A DNA stretch of 64,000 nt from a bacterium (GCA_017467605.1 JAFUSQ010000019.1:78073-142072); one strand, 5' to 3'; positions 17,208 to 26,756 are shown, numbered from the stretch's first letter. The notes: generated from the letters alone by a model not told the origin. Program-made: numbers and translations.

Positions 17208-17281
17208 GGAATGGTAGACACGTGCGTTTCAGGTGCGTATGGACAAAATCCGTGGGGGTTCAAGTCCCCCCGTCGGCACCA
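17197..17281 (+). tRNA. tRNA-Leu (anticodon CAG)
   Basis: Acceptor GCCGACG pairs with CGTCGGC; the loop TTTCAGG gives anticodon CAG; long variable arm; T-arm GGGGG-TTCAAGT-CCCCC; encoded CCA at 17279-17281. Confidence 0.93.
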
Positions 17282-17381
17282 CTATTATTAGACTGAAAAA
17301 TCAAATTAAATACACCTTTTATAAATTTACCCCCCGCAAATTATTTTTTGTTCTGTTTTTAATACGAAAAAAGGAATTAGC

Positions 17382-20300
17382 ATGCAAGTATACAGTATTA
17401 CTCCAACAAATAATTTAGACAAAAACATCAAAAAAAATAATCAAAATATTACAAAACCAGATTACAAGATAACAAAACCTTTTGAATTTCCGCGATACAA
17501 TCAAATTTCATTTGAAGGTATTCGAGTAGATAAAGGTTTGGAAAGATTTTTCCAATTTAATAAAGACAGAATACCTTCAACAGTATACAGATATGTTGAA
17601 GCATTAGTTGATAAGTTCAAATTAACACCATTAGAAGCTCAACAACGGGCTTTTAAAGAATTGAAACAGGCTAATTCCGCAATGGATATAAAAAAATTAT
17701 TTCCTGATGAAGAACTTTTTGAAGGTTTAATTGAGCCGGAAAGTTCAAAAGCTACACGCGGTATCTTGAATACATATAGAGAAAATAGAGAATTACTTAA
17801 ACTTTGCAATCAAGACATTTTATCTAATAGAGAAAATTTAACTGTATATCTTGTCAAAAAAATATTTTTAGAAGGCAAAACTCTTGATGAGATTAATAAA
17901 GATTTAGAAAAAGATTTAGATAAAGATTTCATAACTTTATTTAAAAGCAAAAACCCTGAATCTACCAAATTTATACAAGAATCAACATTAAAAGCTCTTG
18001 GTATAAAATCTCCTGCTTCATCTTATCAGCAATCATTAAGATACACACGCGACGGATACTCTGATTTAGTTGGGGAAAATATTTCAAAAGCCCAAAGACT
18101 ATTTTGGGAATCTTTAAGTGATGAAGAAAGGACCGCACGTGCAAAACGTTCTGTCGAAAAATTTGAAAAATGGTGGGACGGTTTAAGCTACAAAGAAAAA
18201 ATAGATATGTTGGCAGAACAAGATAACAAATTAGAAATACTTGCAAAATTTAAGCAAAGTGATAAGTCTGCAAAACCTACAAAAATTACACCGCAAAATG
18301 AAGCTGAACAAGCCAACACCGAAATACAGCAAAATCAGCACACTCATGTAGGTTCAAACAAACTCAGCCAAGATGAATTGTTTATTAAATGGGCTACTAA
18401 TAATTTAAAAATATTTGAAGAAGGTCTGTCTGAACATCAAAAAGATATACTGAATTTGGCAAGAATGAATAAACAAATTGCCCGCTGGCAGAAAATGACA
18501 CCGGCACAAAGAACCGAATATATTTCTAAAATGAAAGCCGGTTCTGAGCCGATGAGGTATGCTATGATTGATGCTTGGAACAATTCAGAAAATATAATTC
18601 TTGATTTATCAAAACATTTGAAAGAAAACCAAATATACAGACCGGACAAATTATTATTTTCAAGTGAGGAATTTAGCGAATTTCAATCCCGTACTATGAC
18701 GGAATTCTGGGAAGCACACCCTGAATACGCAATACAACTCGGTGAAAAAATAAAAGCTTCTCAAGAAAAAGTAAGACAAGCAATAAATAATGGAACTTTT
18801 GAAGCTCTTAAAAAAGAAATTATGAGAGATAGAAGCAGAAGAATCAACGAAATTGTTGCAATAAAACTTCCTTCAAAATCTCCCCAAACTTCGCCAAAAA
18901 TTGAAACCCCACAAGCTCCAAAAACCCCCGAACCTATAAATCCAAAACCTCAGATTATCCAAACTTACAAAGATGAATTTATAGAATTGTTTAATTTATC
19001 AAAATTCAGTATGTTTGGACAAGTCAAAAATCAACCTGACAAATACGTTAGGGATTATGCAAAAACAATTGCCGAAGAATTACCCGAAGAAGTCATAAAA
19101 ATATGGACAAAAGGGCTTAAAAACGGTTATCAAACTTTATCTCAAGCAGAGTTTGAATACTTAAAACGCCATATAGCAAAAGAAACTCCTGCAATGGCAA
19201 AATTGAACAGAGCGTTTGAAGCAGCAATGGCAAGCATAGTAGAAAAATTCACAGGAAGTACAAAAGCATACGAACTTTCTCAATCGGATTTAAAAACCGT
19301 AATGTACCATCTCGAAAGAGGGGAACAACCTATTGAAATAATTTCTCACAAAAACAACCAAAGATATGTTTTTAATATTATTCAAAATCCGAAAAAAATT
19401 GACAAAAAACAAATTAACAGATTATATGAACAATATTTAGAAGAATTACCGGAAGAACAAGTCGAAGAAATTGCCAACAAATATTTCGCACCAAATCTCA
19501 CAAGAGAACAAGAAATGAGACTTCGTGAACCTGAAAAATATTCGGAAGCACGAATTATAGATGATATGTTGAAAGAACTGAATGATTATATCGCAACATT
19601 CGGAAGATCAATTCTTATTGCATACTCCGAAAAAAGTAAATTTAGCCCGAATGTCAGACAAGCTTTCAACTTAAAATTCCTCAACGGAATGCCTGACAGA
19701 CTTAAAAATCAAGATATAATCAAACCCGTACTTACAACTCTTGAAGATATGAAACGTGAACAGTATCTTGGGCATTTAAGATATTTATTTATGGATAAAT
19801 ACAGTTTTATGCCTCAATCATTTTTGAATATTTATTTTGACAGATTAAGTCATAGTCTGAGATTAAATAAAAATATAGATCTTCATTCTCTTGATGCAGT
19901 TTGTACAAAACGTAAAACTTCAATTGACAAAAGCCGAATGATAACACTCAGAGATTCATTACAAGCAAATAAAAAAGAAATTCTTGCAATGGAACAGGCT
20001 CTTGCAGATTCACTTTATGAAGCAACAGGAGAACCTAGAGTATATGCTCTAAAACTTGAATCTCTAATGGATAAATTGGAATTGTTTAGAGTAGCAAAAA
20101 ACTTCCCTACAACTCCAACCCAAGTAGTAGGTACAAATAATGAAGAATTATACTTAGTTGCAAAAAGAAAACCGAATTATATAAATATTGCACACAAATA
20201 CAAAGAGTATCTTGAAGAAATTATTGAGTGGGAAAAAACAGACTTAAAAGGTAAAAAACCTGAAAACTACAACGAACTGTTGTATATTCTAAACCCTGAA

Positions 20301-20396
20301 AACGGTAAAGAAATGATAGATATGTTTACAGGTATACGTATGGCCTCATTTGGATTGAATACAAGTGTAGGAAAAGTTAATATAAACGTAAAATAA
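17382..20396 (+). CDS. 1004-residue unknown protein with helical repeats
   Basis: No recognised domain. The N-terminal ~45 residues (MQVYSITPTNN..., then QISFEGIRVD) are polar and lack a Sec signal. From about 60 on it is charged and helical. Tryptophan-containing units recur: LFWESLSDEERTARA, KWWDGLSYKEKIDML and ARWQKMTPAQRTEYI share a W-x-x-hydrophobic-S/T-x-x-E/Q-R/K pattern, so part of the protein is a degenerate repeat array (about residues 235-390). A Pro-rich linker lies near 505-525 (SPQTSPKIETPQAPKTPEP). It begins 100 nt after tRNA-Leu. It may be a secreted or cell-associated effector of this lineage, but no motif proves that. Confidence 0.75.
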   Translation: MQVYSITPTNNLDKNIKKNNQNITKPDYKITKPFEFPRYNQISFEGIRVDKGLERFFQFNKDRIPSTVYRYVEALVDKFKLTPLEAQQRAFKELKQANSAMDIKKLFPDEELFEGLIEPESSKATRGILNTYRENRELLKLCNQDILSNRENLTVYLVKKIFLEGKTLDEINKDLEKDLDKDFITLFKSKNPESTKFIQESTLKALGIKSPASSYQQSLRYTRDGYSDLVGENISKAQRLFWESLSDEERTARAKRSVEKFEKWWDGLSYKEKIDMLAEQDNKLEILAKFKQSDKSAKPTKITPQNEAEQANTEIQQNQHTHVGSNKLSQDELFIKWATNNLKIFEEGLSEHQKDILNLARMNKQIARWQKMTPAQRTEYISKMKAGSEPMRYAMIDAWNNSENIILDLSKHLKENQIYRPDKLLFSSEEFSEFQSRTMTEFWEAHPEYAIQLGEKIKASQEKVRQAINNGTFEALKKEIMRDRSRRINEIVAIKLPSKSPQTSPKIETPQAPKTPEPINPKPQIIQTYKDEFIELFNLSKFSMFGQVKNQPDKYVRDYAKTIAEELPEEVIKIWTKGLKNGYQTLSQAEFEYLKRHIAKETPAMAKLNRAFEAAMASIVEKFTGSTKAYELSQSDLKTVMYHLERGEQPIEIISHKNNQRYVFNIIQNPKKIDKKQINRLYEQYLEELPEEQVEEIANKYFAPNLTREQEMRLREPEKYSEARIIDDMLKELNDYIATFGRSILIAYSEKSKFSPNVRQAFNLKFLNGMPDRLKNQDIIKPVLTTLEDMKREQYLGHLRYLFMDKYSFMPQSFLNIYFDRLSHSLRLNKNIDLHSLDAVCTKRKTSIDKSRMITLRDSLQANKKEILAMEQALADSLYEATGEPRVYALKLESLMDKLELFRVAKNFPTTPTQVVGTNNEELYLVAKRKPNYINIAHKYKEYLEEIIEWEKTDLKGKKPENYNELLYILNPENGKEMIDMFTGIRMASFGLNTSVGKVNINVK

Positions 20397-21365
20397 TCAT
20401 TTTGCGGTTTTTAAAACATATCTTGCAGCTGCAGTCGCAGGCTCAACCACCCCGTCATGAAATCTTATCGGGTAAATATCTGTCATATGTTCAGTATCAT
20501 TTTTCACAATACAAGTATTTTTCTTTAGTGAATTTTCACCTGTTGAACAACTTACTTCTTTATTTGGCAAGTTCACTCCGTTTACATCAATAAAGCCTAT
20601 GCAGCCGTTTAAAATAACTGGACTTCCGGGATCTGCTAAAATTTCTCCCGGAGTTAAAGAACAATTACTTATTCCAATACTTCTTGATAAAGCTATAATT
20701 GTCCCATCTTGCAAAAGATATACTTTAACATCATTAAGGTTTTCCATAGATGTTACGTGTGCCGTAAATTCTGTACTAACAGTGTATGTATAAACCTCAC
20801 CTCTTTTATTCATTTGTATATCAGATGCTTTATCATAATAAGTTGCGCCTGTTAAAGTTCCGTTAAGCAATGAACAAATAGTTTGAACAGACTCAGGTTT
20901 TTCGCTGCCGCCATCTGTGCCGCATTTTGCATTAATTCCTGCAAAATCAAAACCATACTGCGCTTCAGACATTCTTGCCGCATTACTCAAAGTTGATATC
21001 GTTTTTTTCAACTTTTGTCTAAACTGATGCGCCCTGATATTATTTGCCAAACTCGGGATAGTAATCGCCGCCACAACTCCGATTATACCAAGAATTATTA
21101 GTACCTCGGCGAGGGTGAAGGCAACCCTCGCCCTGCGAAAGAGTGTGCCTGAAGGGCGGCTGAGGGGGCAAGATTTGCGTAATACGTCATTCTGAGTGCT
21201 AGCGAAGAATCTATTTTTAGACCCTAAAATAAATTCAGGGTGACAAAAAGATAATTCCCCTACGGCACTTCGTGCCACTTCCCCAATCGGGGCAGAATAA
21301 TTTAACATCATATCATTGCGAAAAGTGAAGAACTTTATAATATTACAAATTTTATCTCTATTCAT
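20397..21365 (-). CDS. Type IV prepilin-like protein, cassette C (82-residue repeat-bearing leader)
   Basis: 322 residues from ATG 21365, chosen because GGAGG lies 5 nt upstream; an upstream in-frame start at 21404 falls in the operator. The leader runs through repeat DNA (FCHPEFILGSKNRFFAST) to RRARVA, then FTLAEVLIILGIIGVVAAITIP. The C-terminal domain has several Cys and the signature F-I-D-V-N-G-V-N-L-P-N-K, but lacks the F-G-R-D that follows in the other copies. It abuts the 1004-residue gene tail to tail. Paired with a divergent HTH gene and a strong promoter. Confidence 0.85.
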   Translation of the reverse strand: MNRDKICNIIKFFTFRNDMMLNYSAPIGEVARSAVGELSFCHPEFILGSKNRFFASTQNDVLRKSCPLSRPSGTLFRRARVAFTLAEVLIILGIIGVVAAITIPSLANNIRAHQFRQKLKKTISTLSNAARMSEAQYGFDFAGINAKCGTDGGSEKPESVQTICSLLNGTLTGATYYDKASDIQMNKRGEVYTYTVSTEFTAHVTSMENLNDVKVYLLQDGTIIALSRSIGISNCSLTPGEILADPGSPVILNGCIGFIDVNGVNLPNKEVSCSTGENSLKKNTCIVKNDTEHMTDIYPIRFHDGVVEPATAAARYVLKTAK

Positions 21366-21388
21366 AATAACCTCCGACAATTTATAAA

Positions 21389-21433
21389 GTGGTATTTTTA
21401 CCACATGATAATTAATTAAGTGCGTTTTGTCAA
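21389..21433 (-). promoter_or_regulatory. Cassette C prepilin promoter with operator
   Basis: On the minus strand, TTGACA (21433-21428), a 17-nt spacer and TATCAT (21410-21405) form a near-consensus sigma-70 promoter. Immediately downstream GTGGTA-TTTT-TACCAC (21389-21404) is a palindrome at the expected transcription start, well placed for repression. Confidence 0.75.
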
Positions 21434-21490
21434 GTGCTAAAACCCATAAACATATCCCAAAATATTAATAAAGGTGCTAAGGAGTACACT

Positions 21491-21817
21491 ATGGAAAATG
21501 AAGAAAATATAAGGAAAATTATAGGGGCAAAAATTAAAGCAGGAAGATTAAACAAAAATCTCACCCAATATGCTCTTTCCGAAAAGGTTAACATGGACGA
21601 AAAACAATTGTCTCGTCTTGAATCAGGAAAACATTTCCCTACTTTGAAAACTTTACTTGCCATTATTGATGTCCTTGGAATGAAATTAGGGGATTTTGAT
21701 AATATTAAAGACCATAAAGAACCCGATTTTTATACACTTGTTGATATTTTGAGAACTTCAAGCCCAAAAGAAATAAAAAAATACTTGAAAATAATTAAAG
21801 CTATTAAAGAAGATTAA
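21491..21817 (+). CDS. XRE-family HTH regulator, cassette C
   Basis: 108 residues from ATG 21491, which has AAGGAG 6 nt upstream. HTH_3 domain at ~10-65 (LTQYALSEKVNMDEKQLSRLESG), then a short C-terminal helix pair (SPKEIKKYLKIIKAIKED) that could dimerise. Divergent from prepilin-like gene C; the spacer carries GTGGTA-TTTT-TACCAC. Likely represses that gene and perhaps itself. Confidence 0.87.
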   Translation: MENEENIRKIIGAKIKAGRLNKNLTQYALSEKVNMDEKQLSRLESGKHFPTLKTLLAIIDVLGMKLGDFDNIKDHKEPDFYTLVDILRTSSPKEIKKYLKIIKAIKED

Positions 21818-21826
21818 TAAAAAAAA

Positions 21827-21848
21827 AGCCGTTTCAAAAAGAACGGCT
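21827..21848. terminator. Hairpin after the cassette C regulator
   Basis: AGCCGTT, loop, AACGGCT, with an A8 run on its left, so it would act as an intrinsic terminator for minus-strand transcripts reaching it; its role for the plus-strand HTH gene is less clear. Confidence 0.5.
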
Positions 21849-21939
21849 ACCAGACTTGGGGAGGAGGTATGAAAAACTTTCGTTTTCCATATCTATATAT
21901 TATTCATTACGACTTAAAAAAATTTTTCTTTAACAAAAA

Positions 21940-21975
21940 GGGCGAAATCTCATACAAATGTATGAGATTTCGCCC
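21940..21975 (-). terminator. Terminator of prs
   Basis: GGGCGAAATCTCATAC, loop AAAT and its perfect 16-bp complement, followed on the minus strand by CTTTTTG. It lies 27 nt past the prs stop. Confidence 0.85.
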
Positions 21976-22001
21976 AAAGCCAATAATATTCATAAAAATT
22001 T

Positions 22002-23021
22002 TTATGAAATCTGCATTTCTTTTTCAAATCCAAACAATGAACTTACTGATTCATCATCATGAATTCTTGAAATTGCCTGTGCTAATAGCGGAGCAACAGA
22101 CACTTGCTTAATATTCGGAGGCATTTTATCCATGTCAAGCGGAATTGTATTTGTCACAATGCATTCCGTAATCGGAGCAGAACCTAATCTGTCAATAGCA
22201 GGGCCCGAAAATACCGGGTGAGTTGCACCAACATAGATTTCTTTTGCGCCTTTTGATTTCAATAATTTTGAAGCTTCGCAAATTGTACCTGCCGTATCAA
22301 TAATATCGTCAAACATCAAGCAAACTTTGCCTTCAACTTCACCGATAACATTTGTTGCAATAGCTTCATTATGTTTATCACGTCTTTTATCAATAATTGC
22401 GATAGGAATACCGAGTTTTTTAGCGAAATGTCTCGTTCTGTTAGCACCTCCCATATCAGGTGAAACCGCAACCATATCATCAGGATTTATACCAAGACCT
22501 TGAATATAATTAACCAGCACATTTGTAGCAAAAATGTGGTCAACCAAAATATTGAAAAAGCCTTGAATTTGACCGGTGTGTAAGTCCATTGCCAGAACTC
22601 TGTCTGCACCGGCGGTTGTTAATAAATCGGCAACAAGCTTAGCAGTAATAGCTTCACGTCCGGAAGTTTTTCTGTCTTGTCTTGCATAACCATAATATGG
22701 AATTACGGCAGTAATTGTTTTAGCACTTGCACGTTTGAATGCATCAATTATAATTAACAATTCCATCAAATTTTCATTAACAGGATTGCAGACAGGTTGA
22801 ATAATAAAAACATCATCTCCGCGAACACTTTCCTTAACTTGAACATAAATTTCTCCATCAGCAAAGTTTTTTACAACCATAGGTCCAACTGTTGTACCCA
22901 AATAATCGGCAATTTCTTGAGCCAATTTAGGATTTGAACGTCCTGAAAATAATTTTATGTCATGAGTAGGGTTAATAGCTCTTTCCAATTGAGGATAAGC
23001 CATTTCTTCGATTGATGCCAT
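22002..23021 (-). CDS. prs: Ribose-phosphate pyrophosphokinase
   Basis: 339 residues from ATG 23021, with AAAGGAAA upstream; the TTG at 23039 would overlap that SD. Class I PRPP synthase: KLFSGRSNPKLAQEIA at the start, the FADGEIYVQ strand, the flexible RQDRK loop (YGYARQDRKTSGREAI), DLHTGQIQGFF and the PRPP-binding VCLMFDDIIDTAGTI. Makes PRPP from ribose 5-phosphate and ATP for purine, pyrimidine, His and Trp synthesis. Full length. It stands alone between a cassette and a small gene. Confidence 0.96.
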   Translation of the reverse strand: MASIEEMAYPQLERAINPTHDIKLFSGRSNPKLAQEIADYLGTTVGPMVVKNFADGEIYVQVKESVRGDDVFIIQPVCNPVNENLMELLIIIDAFKRASAKTITAVIPYYGYARQDRKTSGREAITAKLVADLLTTAGADRVLAMDLHTGQIQGFFNILVDHIFATNVLVNYIQGLGINPDDMVAVSPDMGGANRTRHFAKKLGIPIAIIDKRRDKHNEAIATNVIGEVEGKVCLMFDDIIDTAGTICEASKLLKSKGAKEIYVGATHPVFSGPAIDRLGSAPITECIVTNTIPLDMDKMPPNIKQVSVAPLLAQAISRIHDDESVSSLFGFEKEMQIS

Positions 23022-23204
23022 TATTAATTTCCTTTCCAATTCACTTTCAGCATGGTATATTATAGTTCTGACGGGTCATGCCCGCAAGATTTTTTTAAGT
23101 TTTGTAATACAAAACCCCCTGAAAAAATTTTTTTGCTCTTAAAAAATTTAAAAACATGGCAAAAAATATTTTTAGATGTTTTATACATAATTAAGGAGAA
23201 GAAA

Positions 23205-23444
23205 ATGAAAATTAAACATTTAACCCCTAGAAAACTTGAACGTCTTATGCAAAGAGTATACGTAAGACCAAGACCGGAAGGGAATGTAATATCGCAAATA
23301 TCAGTACCTAATACAAGATATAGCGATGCAAGAATTAATTTAGAATCTTGCGCGGAACACATGGATCCGCAAGCTTATATATATGCCAGAAATTACATTT
23401 CCAGAATGGAAATGAATGAATTACTAAGAACTGAAAGATTTTAA
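23205..23444 (+). CDS. 79-residue conserved-looking small protein
   Basis: MKIKHLTPRKLERLMQR starts 8 nt after AAGGAG; the longer frame upstream to 23052 lacks an SD and has unusual composition. The product is basic at the N-terminus and ends in a helix SRMEMNELLRTE. Unrecognised. Monocistronic, followed by a bidirectional terminator. Confidence 0.7.
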   Translation: MKIKHLTPRKLERLMQRVYVRPRPEGNVISQISVPNTRYSDARINLESCAEHMDPQAYIYARNYISRMEMNELLRTERF

Positions 23445-23468
23445 ATTAGTAATAAAAGTAATTGAAGT

Positions 23469-23492
23469 GGCGCGCAGATAAATCTGCGCGCC
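23469..23492. terminator. Bidirectional terminator
   Basis: GGCGCGCAGAT, AA, ATCTGCGCGCC: perfect 11-bp stem between the convergent small gene and the pyrophosphatase gene. Confidence 0.75.
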
Positions 23493-23521
23493 GCTGGCTT
23501 ATAAAATTGATATTTACCCCT

Positions 23522-25933
23522 CTAACCTTTAATTCTCATTCCATAGAAAGAACGAACGACAAAGATTAAAGCAATTATCAAGAACACAACACCTGCAATC
23601 GGTGCAATTTCTCTAAATGATTCATTGATTGCTATTTCCATAGCCAACAAACCAAATAATGTAGTAAACTTGATAATCGGGTTCATTGCAACTGATGAAG
23701 TGTCTTTGAACGGATCACCGACTGTATCACCAACAACAGTTGCTTCGTGAAGCGGTGTACCCTTTTCTTTCAAATCAACTTCAACAATTTTCTTTGCGTT
23801 ATCCCAACAACCGCCGGCATTAGCCATAAATACAGCTTGGAACAAACCAAATACCGCAATTGCTATCAAGTAACTTACAAAGAAAGATACTGCAAGTTGA
23901 GAAGCTTCACTTGGTGCTGATAAGCATGCCAAAGCTAAAGCAAAAGCAAACAATGCAATAAAGATATTTACCATACCTTTTTGAGCATATTGAGTACAAA
24001 TTTTTACAACTTCTTTTGAATTTGCAACATTTGCACTCTTTTCATCAGCTTCGCCAAGTTTAATATGTTCTTTAATATATTCAACCGCACGATATGCACC
24101 TGTTGTAACGGCCTGCATTGAAGCACCACTGAACCAATAGATTACCGCACCACCTGCTAACAAGCCTAACAATGTATAAGGATTTAACAAGTTCAAAATC
24201 ATTTCAGGCTGAATACCCAAAGTATTTTTAATAACCAAAATCAATGAGAAAATCATTGTAGTAGCACCAACAACCGCAGTACCGATTAATACAGGTTTTG
24301 AAGTCGCTTTGAATGTGTTTCCCGCACCGTCATTTTCTTCCAAATATTGTTTAGCATTATCAAAATCAGGTGTGAATGAAAATTCTTCTTCAATTCCTTT
24401 TGCAACATCAGGGATTTCTTCAATCAAAGATAATTCATAAACAGATTGAGCATTATCAGTAACCGGTCCGTATGAATCAACAGCAATAGTTACAGGCCCC
24501 ATACCCAAGAACCCGAATGCTACTAACCCGAATGCAAATACAGAAGGATAAATCATTAAACCTTCTTCGCCTGATGGAATATAAGTACTTGCAATATAAG
24601 CAATTGCCATTAAAAGAACAATTACCATACCAATCCAAAAGCCGGAAAAGTTCCCTGAAACAATACCGGAAAGAATTGTTAAAGAAGCTCCGCCTTCACG
24701 AGATGCAGTAACAACTTCTTCTGTATGTTTTGCTTTTGGAGAAGTAAAGATTTTTGTAAACTCTGGAATTAATGCAGCACCCAAAGTACCGCAAGAAATA
24801 ATTGTTGCTAAAATAAACCATACGCAGCAACCCATCGGTTTTAATAACCAATAACTTACACCATATGTCATAGCAATTGATAAGACTGATGTAATCCAAA
24901 CAAGTCTTGTTAAAGGTGCTTCGAAATCAAATTTTTCAACCTTCGGAGCATAAATAAATTTATCCCAAAGACTATTGATACCGTATGCTACAACAGATGT
25001 AACAATCATTAAAAATCTCATTACGAAAATCCAAGCCAACAATTGAACCTGATTTTCAGCACCCATTACCGCCAACAAGATAAAGCTTACAAGAGCAACA
25101 CCTGTTACGCCATATGTTTCAAAACCGTCTGCAGTAGGGCCGATTGAATCCCCTGCATTATCACCTGTACAATCTGCGATTACTCCTGGGTTTCTGGGGT
25201 CGTCTTCTTTAATACCGAATTGGATTTTCATCAAATCTGAACCAATGTCAGCAATTTTTGTAAAAATACCGCCGGCAACACGAAGCGCAGAAGCACCCAA
25301 AGATTCACCGATTGCAAAACCGATAAAACAAGCTCCTGCAATTTCTCCCGGTACAAATAATAAGATAATAAGCATCATAATAAGTTCTACTGAAACAAGC
25401 AAAACTCCGATACTCATACCTGCTTTTAATGGTATATTCATTGTATTTAAAGGATTACCCTTCAATGCAGCAAATGCTGTTCTTGAATTTGCCAAAGTAT
25501 TCATTCGAATACCAAACCAAGCAACCGCATAAGAACCTAAAATACCTATTACTGACCAGCCCAAAATTGTTAATACTCCGCCAAATCCCATGTGTTGAAG
25601 ATAGCCGAAATAAAAAGCTATACACAGACCAATCAAAACTTCTAATACCAACAAGAATTTACCTTGCTGAATTAAGTAAGTTTTACAAGTTTCAAAAATA
25701 GTGTTACCGACATTTGCCATAGCACTATGAACTTCTAATTTTTTGACTTCCAAAAATTTCCACAAGCCAAAACACAAACCAATTACAGAAATTCCAAGTC
25801 CGACAAGCAACATTGTGTAACTGTCAGGAGAAATATTTTTTATACTTGGAACAACCAAATCGGCTTCACTTGCCATAGAAGGCAAAGCACCAAAAGCAAT
25901 CATTGCCATTAGTGACATAAACTTTTTAAACAT
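23522..25933 (-). CDS. hppA: Membrane-bound ion-translocating pyrophosphatase, divergent type
   Basis: 803 residues, about 16 membrane helices after a signal-like first helix. The pyrophosphate site is recognisable: EDDPRNP at ~243-249, GDNAGDSIGPTADGFETY, and a late D-T-V-G-D-P-F-K-D-T-S. Two differences from standard enzymes: the first motif reads ADIGSDLMKIQFGI, one residue shorter than A-D-V-G-A-D-L-V-G-K-V-E and with Gln where Glu is expected; and GNTFKA (538-543) has Lys at the position that marks potassium-independent enzymes. It hydrolyses PPi and pumps H+ or Na+. Resembles the divergent, longer subfamily. SD GGAGAG is upstream. Confidence 0.92.
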   Translation of the reverse strand: MFKKFMSLMAMIAFGALPSMASEADLVVPSIKNISPDSYTMLLVGLGISVIGLCFGLWKFLEVKKLEVHSAMANVGNTIFETCKTYLIQQGKFLLVLEVLIGLCIAFYFGYLQHMGFGGVLTILGWSVIGILGSYAVAWFGIRMNTLANSRTAFAALKGNPLNTMNIPLKAGMSIGVLLVSVELIMMLIILLFVPGEIAGACFIGFAIGESLGASALRVAGGIFTKIADIGSDLMKIQFGIKEDDPRNPGVIADCTGDNAGDSIGPTADGFETYGVTGVALVSFILLAVMGAENQVQLLAWIFVMRFLMIVTSVVAYGINSLWDKFIYAPKVEKFDFEAPLTRLVWITSVLSIAMTYGVSYWLLKPMGCCVWFILATIISCGTLGAALIPEFTKIFTSPKAKHTEEVVTASREGGASLTILSGIVSGNFSGFWIGMVIVLLMAIAYIASTYIPSGEEGLMIYPSVFAFGLVAFGFLGMGPVTIAVDSYGPVTDNAQSVYELSLIEEIPDVAKGIEEEFSFTPDFDNAKQYLEENDGAGNTFKATSKPVLIGTAVVGATTMIFSLILVIKNTLGIQPEMILNLLNPYTLLGLLAGGAVIYWFSGASMQAVTTGAYRAVEYIKEHIKLGEADEKSANVANSKEVVKICTQYAQKGMVNIFIALFAFALALACLSAPSEASQLAVSFFVSYLIAIAVFGLFQAVFMANAGGCWDNAKKIVEVDLKEKGTPLHEATVVGDTVGDPFKDTSSVAMNPIIKFTTLFGLLAMEIAINESFREIAPIAGVVFLIIALIFVVRSFYGMRIKG

Positions 25934-26054
25934 ACTCTCTCTCCTTTTTTTAAAAGTTTATTAAAGCACCTAACTATTATAGAGAATTATGGCTTTTTTG
26001 AACAATTTTTTAAAAACTGTTTACATTACCTGCTCAATTTGTTATTCTTAAACT

Positions 26055-26399
26055 ATGCCTGACATTATCAAACAAATTTGGATACTTTTGTTTGTTATTT
26101 CTTTAATGGGTTTATTATCTATGCTTCCTGTTGAAAAATATCAAAAAGCATATCTTAATGAACTGAATAGAATTAAAACAGAACCCCAGAGACGAATTGA
26201 AGCAACATACAGATATATAGAAGCAATAGAGGACGGACTTGAACCGACAGAAAACGGAATACTATACGACCCGCCTGAAAAATTTTATGAACAATCTAAT
26301 CAAATATCACAAAAAATATCCCCCAAAAAATATCAAAAACCACTCTACATAAGAGATAAAAAAAATCCTAAAATTTTACACCCATACCCGGGCAACTAA
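26055..26399 (+). CDS. Small single-helix membrane protein, unrecognised
   Basis: 114 residues: one membrane helix at residues 5-25 (IKQIWILLFVISLMGLLSML), then a charged helix (YLNELNRIKTEPQRRIEATYRYIEA, seen in parts) and a Pro/Lys-rich tail. No SD visible. Its last 4 nt overlap the convergent HTH gene of cassette D. Confidence 0.6.
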   Translation: MPDIIKQIWILLFVISLMGLLSMLPVEKYQKAYLNELNRIKTEPQRRIEATYRYIEAIEDGLEPTENGILYDPPEKFYEQSNQISQKISPKKYQKPLYIRDKKNPKILHPYPGN

Positions 26400-26623
26400 C
26401 TTTCCCAACGAATTTTATACCCTAAAACATCTGCAATTTGCTTTGCATCAATATATCTTAAAGACCCTCTTGCCAACTTATTATTTAAACTCTGCGCCGT
26501 AATATTTTCCCCAAATTTATTTGTTAATAACTCAGCTACAGACTTATAAGTATGTCCTTTTGCAACCATATAAGAACGAATCTCATTTCTTATATCAGAT
26601 ATATAATCCTTTTCCTTTGACAT
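26396..26623 (-). CDS. Small HTH protein (DUF6471-like), cassette D regulator
   Basis: 75 residues. IRSYMVAKGHTYKSVAELL, ITAQSLNNKLARGSLRY and IADVLGYKIRW match the pattern of short phage-type regulators with an HTH recognition helix at SLNNKLARG. It differs from the XRE copies at the other cassettes but takes the same place: head to head with a prepilin-like gene, 133-bp spacer with a palindrome between the promoter boxes. That position suggests it controls the prepilin gene. Confidence 0.7.
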   Translation of the reverse strand: MSKEKDYISDIRNEIRSYMVAKGHTYKSVAELLTNKFGENITAQSLNNKLARGSLRYIDAKQIADVLGYKIRWES

Positions 26624-26688
26624 ACCCCAATTTTAATATAGCGATAAAAATCTTGTAAACAAAAACGGGTTAATGTAAACGCTAACGC

Positions 26689-26716
26689 TTGATTAATACA
26701 TGAAAACATGTATAAT
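26689..26716 (+). promoter_or_regulatory. Cassette D prepilin promoter with intercalated operator
   Basis: TTGATT (26689-26694), 16 nt, TATAAT (26711-26716). ATACATG-AAAA-CATGTAT (26696-26713) is a palindrome filling the spacer, so a bound repressor would block RNA polymerase directly. Confidence 0.75.
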
Positions 26717-26756
26717 ATAAATATATTCGCAATATAATATTAATTGGAGGGTATAT

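Noticed and set aside
21869..22111. 80-codon frame with a strong GGAGGAGGT site
   Set aside because: It runs straight through the perfect prs terminator hairpin and into the prs gene on the other strand; composition is unlike a protein. The SD-like site is real but no product is credible.
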